Below are positions 1 to 5,240 of a DNA stretch of 5,275 nucleotides, in pieces. Numbering within the stretch: the first letter of the stretch is position 1; each line of letters starts with the position of its first letter. Position numbers and translations under genes: made by a program. This stretch comes from JAEUKQ01 sp044227605 (GTDB taxonomy: Bacteria > Pseudomonadota > Alphaproteobacteria > JAEUKQ01): NCBI GenBank assembly GCA_044227605.1, contig JBGAWJ010000101.1:1-5275 (forward strand), in the 5' to 3' direction. Below the pieces are notes generated by a model. That model was not told the origin of the DNA and ran no database searches. It saw only the letters and a program-made list of their open reading frames with translations.

Positions 1-31
1 CCCTTTTGGTTTCGCCTGGTTCGGGTTCCAC
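1..31 (-). CDS. possible start of nuoD (partial, runs off the left edge)
   Basis: A GTG codon at 31-29 opens a frame (V E P E P G E T K R) that stays open to the window edge. It begins 5 bases after the nuoC stop and has a weak AAGG about 10 bases upstream. In alphaproteobacteria nuoC is normally followed at once by nuoD, the 49-kDa complex I subunit, so a gene is expected here. Ten residues are too few to recognise NuoD, whose conserved part begins later, and the true start could lie outside the window. The call rests on gene order only. Confidence 0.25.
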   Translation of the reverse strand, partial: MEPEPGETKR

Positions 32-36
32 TTTTG

Positions 37-669
37 TCACGCCTTTGATCCTTTTGCTTTTTCATCACCCGGTAATTGCAACATCCCCTCCCAAGGGCTT
101 ATAAAATCAAAACGGCGGAATTCTTGAGCAAGTTTGACAGGTTCATACACAACTTTTTTCTGCACTTCATCATACCGCACTTCCACATAACCAGTTAACG
201 GGAAGTCTTTGCGCAGCGGATGCCCTTCGAAACCGTAATCAGTCAATAGGCGACGCATATCGGGGTTACCCTCGAAAGGTATGCCAAACAAATCCCATGT
301 TTCCCGCTCATACCAACCCGCATTTGGGAACATATCAACGATTGAAGGTGCAGGCTCGCCAACCGACAGCGGTAATTTCAAGCGGACGCGTATGTTGTTC
401 CGTAAGCTCAACAGGTGATAGACGACTTCAAAACGTTTCGGTCGCGACAGATGATCCACACCACATATATCAATCAATTGATCAAAAAGGCAGCTGGCAT
501 CTTGTTTTAAGAACATTAACAACGGTTTTATATTTACCGGCGAACAAACCAAAGTGAGCTCATTCAACGGCCAGGTAGGTTGAAGAAAGTTCTTAGGAAA
601 TTGTTGCTGAACAGCGTTAGCCACCAATTGTAATCGCAGTTGCTGATTTTCAAATAGGCTTTCATTCAT
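37..669 (-). CDS. nuoC: NADH-quinone oxidoreductase subunit C (NuoC, 30-kDa subunit)
   Basis: NuoC is a non-catalytic subunit of the peripheral arm of respiratory complex I. It sits on the cytoplasmic face next to NuoB and NuoD at the quinone end. The 210-residue protein has the usual length of a stand-alone NuoC, not the NuoCD fusion of enterobacteria. The family signature is clear at residues 121-160: ERETWDLFGI, then a short linker with MRRLLTDYGFEGHPLRKDFPLTG-type residues. The C-terminal block with FRRFDFISPWEG at about 184-195 is also typical of alphaproteobacterial and mitochondrial homologues. The last residues (DEKAKGSKA) are the usual variable polar tail. The ATG at 669 follows the nuoB stop by 15 bases and has an AGGA about 10 bases upstream. 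It is cotranscribed with nuoA and nuoB. No frame damage or missing signature residues are seen. Confidence 0.96.
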   Translation of the reverse strand: MNESLFENQQLRLQLVANAVQQQFPKNFLQPTWPLNELTLVCSPVNIKPLLMFLKQDASCLFDQLIDICGVDHLSRPKRFEVVYHLLSLRNNIRVRLKLPLSVGEPAPSIVDMFPNAGWYERETWDLFGIPFEGNPDMRRLLTDYGFEGHPLRKDFPLTGYVEVRYDEVQKKVVYEPVKLAQEFRRFDFISPWEGMLQLPGDEKAKGSKA

Positions 670-684
670 GGCAGCATGTTCCTA

Positions 685-1236
685 TCATGAGCGGGCAATC
701 GTGCCAGTGCGGCGAATTTTTCGCTGCAGCTGCAGGATGCCATATACTAAAGCCTCAGCGGTAGGCGGACAGCCCGGTACATAAATATCGACCGGGACAA
801 TCCGGTCACAACCACGTACCACAGAATAGGAATAATGGTAATACCCTCCCCCATTGGCACAAGAACCCATGGAGATTACCCAGCGCGGTTCGGCCATTTG
901 GTCATACACTTTACGTAAAGCTGGGGCCATTTTATTGGTTAAAGTGCCAGCCACAATCATCACATCCGACTGGCGGGGGGACGCACGCGGAAAAATACCA
1001 AACCGGTCCAAATCATAGCGCGGCATATAGGCATGCATCATTTCCACCGCACAGCAAGCCAGCCCAAAAGTCATCGGCCATAAGGAACCGGTACGCCCCC
1101 AATTAACCAATTTATCTAATTGCGCCACCACGAAACCCTTATCTGCCACATCGGCAGAAACCGCTTTCAATAATTCGTCAGGCGTGGCTTTTTCCGGCAA
1201 TTTCGCCGCTGCTGGCAATAATGACTCTATTCCCAT
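685..1236 (-). CDS. nuoB: NADH-quinone oxidoreductase subunit B (NuoB, PSST subunit)
   Basis: NuoB carries iron-sulfur cluster N2, the last cluster of complex I, which hands electrons to ubiquinone at the membrane interface. With the start at 1236 the protein has 183 residues. Its four N2 cysteines are present: the adjacent pair in GLACCAVE (61 and 62), GSCANGG (126) and VPGCPPTAEA (156). The stretch PRASPRQSDVMIVAGTLTNK is the conserved quinone-site region. The C-terminus KIRRTGTIARS is typical of alphaproteobacteria. A longer reading from an ATG at 1257 adds seven residues (MEERGFG). I prefer 1236 because AAAGGGG lies about 8 bases upstream and the shorter N-terminus fits the family. This start overlaps the nuoA stop by 10 bases, so translation of the two is probably coupled. 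Confidence 0.96.
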   Translation of the reverse strand: MGIESLLPAAAKLPEKATPDELLKAVSADVADKGFVVAQLDKLVNWGRTGSLWPMTFGLACCAVEMMHAYMPRYDLDRFGIFPRASPRQSDVMIVAGTLTNKMAPALRKVYDQMAEPRWVISMGSCANGGGYYHYSYSVVRGCDRIVPVDIYVPGCPPTAEALVYGILQLQRKIRRTGTIARS

Positions 1237-1592
1237 TCCAAAGCCCCTTTCTTCCATTCATAAATAAACCCGATGGTCAAAATACCCAGAAACATCATCA
1301 TCGACCAAAAGCCGAAGGTGCCTATCGCACTTAATGAAATCGCCCAAGGAAAGAGGAAGGCCACCTCTAGATCAAAAATAATAAACAGGATTGAAACCAA
1401 ATAAAACCGTACATCAAAAGGGCGACGCGCATCATCAAAAGGTTCAAATCCGCATTCGTAAGAGCTTAGTTTCTCGGCATCCGGCTTTTGCCAGGCCGCT
1501 ATCAAGGACGCCGCAACCACAGCACTAGAAATAACAAAAGCGACCCCTAAGAAAACCACAACAGGTAAATATTGCCCTAACAATTCTTGCAT
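1227..1592 (-). CDS. nuoA: NADH-quinone oxidoreductase subunit A (NuoA, ND3-like)
   Basis: NuoA is a small membrane subunit of complex I at the junction of the peripheral and membrane arms. The protein has 121 residues and three predicted transmembrane helices at about 8-33, 62-84 and 90-111. The conserved ND3 loop is present as YECGFEP at 45-51, with its cysteine at 47. The second helix carries the acidic motif FDLEVAF (Asp74, Glu76), known in E. coli NuoA to matter for activity. The C-terminus YEWKKGALEWE is typical. It is the first gene of the nuo operon here, with a sigma70-like promoter directly upstream. The ribosome binding site is weak: AGG lies 11 bases before the ATG. The 3' end overlaps the nuoB start. 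Confidence 0.96.
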   Translation of the reverse strand: MQELLGQYLPVVVFLGVAFVISSAVVAASLIAAWQKPDAEKLSSYECGFEPFDDARRPFDVRFYLVSILFIIFDLEVAFLFPWAISLSAIGTFGFWSMMMFLGILTIGFIYEWKKGALEWE

Positions 1593-1628
1593 ATGCGAAA
1601 ATACCTAAATGAAAAATAATCCTTCATG

Positions 1629-1656
1629 GTTATAGGGTATTCTATTATTTTTTCAA
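1629..1656 (-). promoter_or_regulatory. sigma70-like promoter of the nuo operon
   Basis: On the minus strand, TTGAAA (1656-1651) and TATAAC (1634-1629) are separated by 16 bases. Each hexamer matches the sigma70 consensus at five of six positions. Transcription would start near 1622, giving a leader of about 30 bases before the nuoA ATG. The site lies between the stop of the small membrane protein gene and nuoA, so nuo can be transcribed independently of the genes upstream. It is a consensus match only. Confidence 0.6.
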
Positions 1657-1667
1657 CCAACAAAGTA

Positions 1668-1868
1668 TCATGATTGCGGATTGGAGTCGCGTTTTTTATC
1701 GCTTCGTTTTGATCTTGCGATTATTTGCCACAAGCCTATCAACCCTAATATCACGCCGCCTATAATAAACGGGCGCAAGGCCAAATCAATCACTACGATA
1801 TTGGTCGAGAATACAAGTAAAATTACCCCAATACCCACAGAAAAAAAGCCAAAAATTAACCATAGCAT
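1668..1868 (-). CDS. small two-helix membrane protein, function unknown
   Basis: This 66-residue protein is not recognised. It is very hydrophobic, with two likely transmembrane helices at about 2-24 and 32-51, joined by a short turn containing Asp28 and Arg32. A strongly basic and polar tail follows from residue 52 (RSKRSDKKRDSNPQS). By the positive-inside rule both ends would face the cytoplasm. No signal peptide cleavage site or enzymatic motif is visible. A good sigma70-like promoter lies just upstream, with transcription expected to begin about 10 bases before the ATG. That supports a real gene despite the lack of a clear Shine-Dalgarno sequence (only GAAAGAA about 6-12 bases upstream). 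It sits between the gua genes and nuoA. A link to complex I is possible from position alone, and nothing in the sequence shows it. The overlapping plus-strand frame looks like a shadow. Confidence 0.55.
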   Translation of the reverse strand: MLWLIFGFFSVGIGVILLVFSTNIVVIDLALRPFIIGGVILGLIGLWQIIARSKRSDKKRDSNPQS

Positions 1869-1884
1869 ATAGAAGTTCTTTCAG

Positions 1885-1913
1885 ATTTTACGGTTTCTAA
1901 ACAGGTCTATCAA
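1885..1913 (-). promoter_or_regulatory. sigma70-like promoter of the small membrane protein gene
   Basis: On the minus strand, TTGATA (1913-1908) and TAAAAT (1890-1885) are separated by exactly 17 bases. Each hexamer differs from consensus at one position. The predicted start of transcription is near 1878, giving a leader of about 10 bases before the ATG at 1868. Its position downstream of guaA separates the small gene, and possibly nuo by read-through, from the gua operon. Confidence 0.6.
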
Positions 1914-2140
1914 GCTTATCATTGTTGTTTTAAGAAAACAAATGGGCAAATTAAAAAATAAGCCTAAATAAACGAGCGAGTGGCTTGAATAACTTACATC
2001 AAAGAAAGCCTGACCTGCGGCAGAAGAAGCATAGGAATTTTTGGTTATAACAAGCATTATTCTAAAAATATCCTGCAAATAGATAAGTTTTTTACCTCTT
2101 CCCTTTTCTTTGTATATTTTGCAGCGAAATACTTTTTAAC

Positions 2141-3637
2141 TTACTCCCACTCCATCGTGGCCGGTGGTTTGGTGGAGATGTCATAAACCACCCGCGAAAC
2201 ATCAGGCACTTCGTTGACAATCCGCGAAGAAATGTTTTGTAAAACATCATAAGGTAGTTTCGCCCAGGTTGAGGTCATGATGTCAAGCGATTCATAAGCC
2301 CTTATGGCTACAACTTCGGCAAATATCCCCTCATCACCCTTAACGGCGGTACTATGGGCACCGGTCATCACCGGGAAACATTGGAAAAGTCGATGATAAA
2401 TACCAGCTTTTTGCAGTTCGTCGGCCAAAATTGAGTCTGCCAATTTGACTTGGTTTAACCTTTTTTCAGTAACCTCCCCACGGATACGCACGGCGTACCC
2501 AGGACCTGGAAATGGGTGTTCCATCAGCACTTTATCGGGAATCCCCAGAATTTTGCCAATTTCGCGCACTTCATCTTTATAATATTCCCGTACAGGCTCC
2601 AGCAATTGTAGTGATAATTTTTCGGGCAACCCGCCCACATTATGATGTGATTTAATTTTTGAAGCCAATTTTGTACCCTGGGATTCAATAACGTCTGAAT
2701 AGATCGTGCCTTGGGCCAAAAACTTTGCCCCTGGATGTTTCAGGGCTTCGCGCTCAAACAAATCAATATATAATTTGCCAATAATTTTCCTTTTCTGCTC
2801 GGGATCTGTAACATCCCGGAGCGAATCCAAAAACAATTTTTCCGCATGGATAATGGTGGTGTTTTTAAATAAAGAAACAACCCTTTCCTTAGTTCCTTGT
2901 CGCATGAGGCCGTTTTCAACGTAAAGAAGGTGAAGTTTAGAATGGATGGCCCGGTCAATTAAGGTTGCAACCACGGTTGAATCCACCCCCCCAGATATCG
3001 CACAAATCACCTCATGCCCCGCCACTTGCGTGCGAATTTTTTCAAGAATTGCCGGAACGTCAATATCCTTAGGTGTGGCACTGCATCCAGCCACCTTGAT
3101 GGCAAAAAACTGTAAAATATCAAACCCTTGCTCCGTATCATTTAATTCAGGGTGAAATTGAATGCCATAAAAACGTTTTTTCGGGTGGATAGCCGCCGCG
3201 CAATCCACATTTTTGGTGGATCCAGCAATTGTAAAGCCCGCGGGGATCTGCTGAACGGAATCGCCGTGGGACATGATCACGCTGAAAGCGGTTTTCCCCA
3301 GGTGAAAGATGTTGTCAACAAACTGGATTTTTTCAGGGCCATATTCTTTCCGCTCGGAAACCACCTTACCACCAAGTATTTTGGCCATTAATTGCCAGCC
3401 GTAACAAATGCCCAGAATGGGAATTTTCAAGTCAAAGATCTTGGGCGGGAGAGTGGGCGAATTCGCGCCGTTAACCGACGCTGGCCCGCCCGAAAAAATT
3501 AATCCCTTAGGTTTTAAAGTCGTTATTTTACTTAGCACATCATCCGGCGACGCATAAGCCACGGCCACCCCGAACTTTTTCAACCGTCGGCCGATCATAT
3601 GGGCGGTTTGCGAGCCGAAATCAACAATGACAATCAT
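2141..3637 (-). CDS. guaA: GMP synthase, glutamine-hydrolysing (GuaA)
   Basis: GuaA converts XMP to GMP in the cytoplasm, using ATP and the amide nitrogen of glutamine. The order is class I glutamine amidotransferase, ATP-pyrophosphatase, dimerisation domain. Numbering from the ATG at 3637 (498 residues), the amidotransferase triad is Cys78 (GICYGWQ), His162 and Glu164 (FHPE). The PP-loop SGGVDS lies at 215-220 and HPFPGPG at 374-380. The C-terminus KPPATMEWE, typical of GuaA, is intact. A TTG at 3649, touching the guaB stop, would add four residues (MEKH). I prefer the ATG because a GGA sits about 8 bases before it and the TTG has no ribosome binding site. The gene follows guaB by 12 bases, so the two are surely cotranscribed. 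The loop reading MTGAHSTAVKGDEG, near residue 423, differs from the E. coli form as I remember it. Confidence 0.96.
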   Translation of the reverse strand: MIVIVDFGSQTAHMIGRRLKKFGVAVAYASPDDVLSKITTLKPKGLIFSGGPASVNGANSPTLPPKIFDLKIPILGICYGWQLMAKILGGKVVSERKEYGPEKIQFVDNIFHLGKTAFSVIMSHGDSVQQIPAGFTIAGSTKNVDCAAAIHPKKRFYGIQFHPELNDTEQGFDILQFFAIKVAGCSATPKDIDVPAILEKIRTQVAGHEVICAISGGVDSTVVATLIDRAIHSKLHLLYVENGLMRQGTKERVVSLFKNTTIIHAEKLFLDSLRDVTDPEQKRKIIGKLYIDLFEREALKHPGAKFLAQGTIYSDVIESQGTKLASKIKSHHNVGGLPEKLSLQLLEPVREYYKDEVREIGKILGIPDKVLMEHPFPGPGYAVRIRGEVTEKRLNQVKLADSILADELQKAGIYHRLFQCFPVMTGAHSTAVKGDEGIFAEVVAIRAYESLDIMTSTWAKLPYDVLQNISSRIVNEVPDVSRVVYDISTKPPATMEWE

Positions 3638-3649
3638 ATGTTTTTCCAA

Positions 3650-4726
3650 TCATGGGTTTTGGATAATGGTATGAGGATTTGATTCAGCCACTCCTGCCGA
3701 CGTGATGGTTACGAATTGCGCCTTTTCTTGAAGCGCTTTGATATTAGCGGCCCCCAGATAGCCACAACCCGATCTGATGCCCCCTAAAATCTGATACAGC
3801 CAATCCTTCAAAGGCCCACGACTGGGAATCAAACCCTCCACCCCTTCTGGCACCAATTTTTGTTTCTCACCAACGGTATAATGTTGACCATAGCGCGCAG
3901 CGCTTCCCTGGACCATCGATTTGACCGAACCCATCCCCCGGTATGATTTATAGGACACCTTATTATATTCAACCAATTCACCCACCGATTCATCCGTACC
4001 CGCGAGTAAGGAGCCAAGCATCACCGCAGAGGCCCCTGCCCCCAACGCTTTCACAATATCACCACTATTGCGGATACCGCCATCGGCAATAATGGGGCGC
4101 TTATATTCCCGGGCGGCCTTTGCACATTCAAAAATTGCCGACAATTGGGGAACACCCACACCGGAAACAATCCGGGTCGTGCAAATGGAGCCGGAGCCCA
4201 TCCCAACCTTGACCACATCAGCCCCGGCCTCAAAAAGCGCCTTGGCCCCTTCATAGGTGGCAACATTCCCAGAAATTAGGCATATAGCTGGGTAACGCTG
4301 TTTAATAAATTTCGTTGTTTCCATGATATTTTTGGTGTGCCCATGCGCCGAATCAATGCACATGACATGGGGCTTGAGTTGAGCCAGCGTTTCCACCCGG
4401 CTTTCAAAATCCGCCCCGAAACCGACCGCTACACCAACCTTAACCTTGGCCTCAAGGGCAATTTTCAGTTGCCTCACCTGATCCGCAATGCTTAAATTGC
4501 GGTGCAAAACCCCTAAACCCCCCATTTTTCCTAAAGCAACTAACATATTGCTTTCGGTCAATGTATCCATCGGTGCCGATAAGATAGGAATGTTTAAGGA
4601 CAACCCTTTGGCTAGCTCTGTAGACAAACTGACATCCAGGGGGGTGATATCTGAATAAGCTGGCAGCAGCAAAACATCATCAAAAGTCAGGTAATGGGGT
4701 AAGGTTTTGAAGTTTGGGTTAATCAT
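3650..4726 (-). CDS. guaB: IMP dehydrogenase lacking the CBS (Bateman) domain (GuaB)
   Basis: GuaB oxidises IMP to XMP with NAD+, the first committed step of guanine nucleotide synthesis. The 358-residue protein starts with LTFDDVLLLPAYS at 13-25. It has the catalytic cysteine loop GSGSICTTR with Cys182, the phosphate-binding DGGIRNSGD at 215-223, SYRGMGS at 261-267, the mobile-flap Arg278-Tyr279 pair (SAARYGQ) and LVPEGVEG at 291-298. The Arg-Tyr pair and flap mark IMP dehydrogenase and argue against GMP reductase. Common bacterial enzymes have about 490 residues. Here the two CBS repeats are cleanly absent: RNLSIADQVRQLK at 76-88 is joined by a few residues to VKVGVAVG at 95-102. The frame can be extended to a TTG at 4780, but the ATG at 4726 fits the family N-terminus better; the ribosome binding site is weak either way. 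Confidence 0.94.
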   Translation of the reverse strand: MINPNFKTLPHYLTFDDVLLLPAYSDITPLDVSLSTELAKGLSLNIPILSAPMDTLTESNMLVALGKMGGLGVLHRNLSIADQVRQLKIALEAKVKVGVAVGFGADFESRVETLAQLKPHVMCIDSAHGHTKNIMETTKFIKQRYPAICLISGNVATYEGAKALFEAGADVVKVGMGSGSICTTRIVSGVGVPQLSAIFECAKAAREYKRPIIADGGIRNSGDIVKALGAGASAVMLGSLLAGTDESVGELVEYNKVSYKSYRGMGSVKSMVQGSAARYGQHYTVGEKQKLVPEGVEGLIPSRGPLKDWLYQILGGIRSGCGYLGAANIKALQEKAQFVTITSAGVAESNPHTIIQNP

Positions 4727-4762
4727 GCTGCACCAAGCTTGCATAGGTGGCTGTTTGGTTCG

Positions 4763-4811
4763 CCTGCCGCCAATCAACAAGATTTAAAATTTTTTGATAC
4801 GGGACGGCAGG
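4763..4811. repeat. inverted repeat in the guaB leader
   Basis: CCTGCCG (4763-4769) and CGGCAGG (4805-4811) are perfect complements. Inside them ATCAA (4773-4777) pairs with TTGAT (4794-4798), leaving an AT-rich loop that contains AAAATTTT. In a minus-strand transcript this gives a two-part stem-loop that ends about 36 bases before the guaB ATG. It could be a leader structure that affects guaB expression, or a chance inverted repeat. No known riboswitch was recognised. Confidence 0.35.
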
Positions 4812-4852
4812 TATTTTACATAGGGAAATCAGGTACATCTCGTGCCCCTCGC

Positions 4853-4867
4853 TGTTGATTGTCAACA
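4853..4867. repeat. short palindrome TGTTGA-TTG-TCAACA
   Basis: A perfect 6-base inverted repeat with a 3-base centre lies about 130 bases upstream of guaB. Neither strand has a U-tract after it, so it is not a terminator. Its size and symmetry suit a binding site for a dimeric repressor, but no regulator can be named. Confidence 0.3.
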
Positions 4868-4893
4868 AAAACCCTCAATCATATCTTTTGCCT

Positions 4894-4917
4894 TAACCGG
4901 CATCATGACTAACCGGC
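4894..4917. repeat. direct repeat TAACCGGC, period 16
   Basis: TAACCGGC occurs at 4894-4901 and again at 4910-4917. The spacing of 16 bases is between one and two helical turns. It may be a pair of protein binding half-sites between guaB and the CRISPR locus. Two 8-base copies could also be chance. Confidence 0.25.
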
Positions 4918-5045
4918 TTAAAGCGTTTGGACGTTTATAGGGATAAAATGGCCTCTCGTCCAGCACAATCATTGATTGACGGCAGCAAGCCTGTTAGCAG
5001 CCAAGACTAAGGCTTAATATCTTGATCAGCCTGAATGAATTTTCG

Positions 5046-5178
5046 AAAATATGGAAGGTGGGGTTTAGGCGATATCCGAAGCCTAAATAGGGTATCCCGC
5101 CTTGCGGCGGGAGGAACCCACGAATTTCTTCTTATTATAACAACCATTTCCACACGGATGACCTATAAGAGAAACTAT
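5046..5178 (-). ncRNA. candidate tracrRNA of a type II CRISPR-Cas system
   Basis: This RNA would pair with the crRNA repeat and load Cas9. A good minus-strand promoter ends at 5183, so transcription should start near 5176. Bases 5169-5134 form a 36-nt candidate anti-repeat whose ends, TATAA (5164-5168) and TTATA (5135-5139), are inverted repeats, as in many type II repeats. Its 3' end with the next bases, GUUGUUAUAAUAAG, resembles the Neisseria meningitidis anti-repeat boundary GUUGCUACAAUAAG as I recall it. The tail holds hairpin UCCCGCC-GCAA-GGCGGGA (5112-5095), capped by a GNRA loop on this strand only, and hairpin UUUAGGC/GCCUAAA (5087-5064). An outer GUGGG/CCCAC stem (5121-5117 with 5062-5058) closes both. 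A short U-run follows at 5049-5046. The 3' end is uncertain. The call depends on a matching CRISPR repeat outside the window. Confidence 0.6.
5134..5169 (-). other. predicted anti-repeat segment of the tracrRNA
   Basis: Read on the plus strand these 36 bases should approximate the CRISPR repeat of this locus. They begin ATTATAACAACC and end GACCTATAAG. Length and the TTATA...TATAA ends fit type II-C repeats, and the internal CATTTC is shared with the Neisseria repeat as I remember it. Some mismatches to the true repeat are expected, especially in the middle. Confidence 0.5.
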
Positions 5179-5207
5179 TTGAATAATATGAATTTTATCT
5201 TTAAAGT
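5179..5207 (+). promoter_or_regulatory. possible cas9 promoter, interleaved with the tracrRNA promoter
   Basis: On the plus strand TTGAAT (5179-5184) and TAAAGT (5202-5207) are 17 bases apart. The -35 matches four or five consensus positions and the -10 four. Transcription would start near 5214, about 27 bases before the cas9 start. The plus -35 lies on the minus -10, and the plus -10 touches the minus -35, so the two promoters could not be occupied together. The match is modest. Confidence 0.35.
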
Positions 5208-5210
5208 CAA
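5183..5210 (-). promoter_or_regulatory. sigma70-like promoter of the tracrRNA candidate
   Basis: On the minus strand, TTGACT (5210-5205) and TATTAT (5188-5183) are 16 bases apart, each with one mismatch to consensus. It points away from cas9, and the predicted start falls about 7 bases before the 36-nt anti-repeat. This placement is one of the main reasons for choosing the minus strand for the RNA. Confidence 0.6.
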
Positions 5211-5230
5211 TAGAACAAAACAGAAATAAT

Positions 5231-5235
5231 GGAGG
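5231..5235 (+). promoter_or_regulatory. ribosome binding site deciding the cas9 start
   Basis: GGAGG lies 5 bases before a GTG at 5241. The in-frame ATG at 5229 overlaps this sequence and has only A-rich DNA before it, so the GTG is the likelier start. Confidence 0.7.
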
Positions 5236-5240
5236 AAAAA

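Larger units (their letters stand above)
4727..5045. other. non-coding spacer between guaB and the tracrRNA candidate
   Basis: No gene could be supported in this stretch. The half next to guaB must hold the guaB promoter and leader, but no good -35/-10 pair was found; a TTGACA at 4865-4860 (minus) has no matching -10. The stretch contains the inverted repeats and direct repeats listed separately. The only frame of note is 36 codons on the minus strand (4972-4862, MIVLDERPF...MIEGFC), without a ribosome binding site. No tRNA fold, IS end or CRISPR repeat array was seen. Confidence 0.5.

Noticed and set aside
1881..2078. 65-codon minus-strand frame between guaA and the small membrane protein gene
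   Set aside because: It needs a TTG start, has no ribosome binding site for that start or for its internal ATG, and its 3' end overlaps the promoter of the next gene. No recognisable protein.
2115..2137. TATTTTG/CGAAATA hairpin followed by TTTTT on the plus strand, as a terminator
   Set aside because: It would serve a plus-strand transcript, and no plus-strand gene precedes it. On the minus strand, where guaA ends, the stem is weaker and has no U-tract.
3650..4726. Reading the short guaB as GMP reductase (guaC), which also lacks CBS domains
   Set aside because: The Arg-Tyr pair in SAARYGQ, the SYRGMGS segment and LVPEGVEG are IMP dehydrogenase features. The direct link to guaA also fits IMP dehydrogenase.
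4862..4972. 36-codon minus-strand frame MIVLDERPF...MIEGFC upstream of guaB
   Set aside because: The peptide has a natural-looking composition, but there is no ribosome binding site or promoter, the frame is short, and no family was recognised. Conservation in relatives would revive it.
4970..5135. Alternative tracrRNA on the plus strand, with GGCAGC...GCAGCC as anti-repeat and AAGGCU...AGCC as a nexus-like hairpin, ending in UUUCUUCUU
   Set aside because: The AAGGC motif is attractive, but I found no good promoter upstream, the GC hairpin would carry a UUGC loop instead of GNRA, and the minus-strand alternative has a strong promoter and a 36-nt segment with inverted ends. Comparison with the array repeat would settle it.
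5035..5229. 64-codon plus-strand frame upstream of cas9
   Set aside because: It runs through the paired stems of the RNA candidate and both promoters, has no ribosome binding site, and its peptide resembles nothing I know. It looks like a chance frame.
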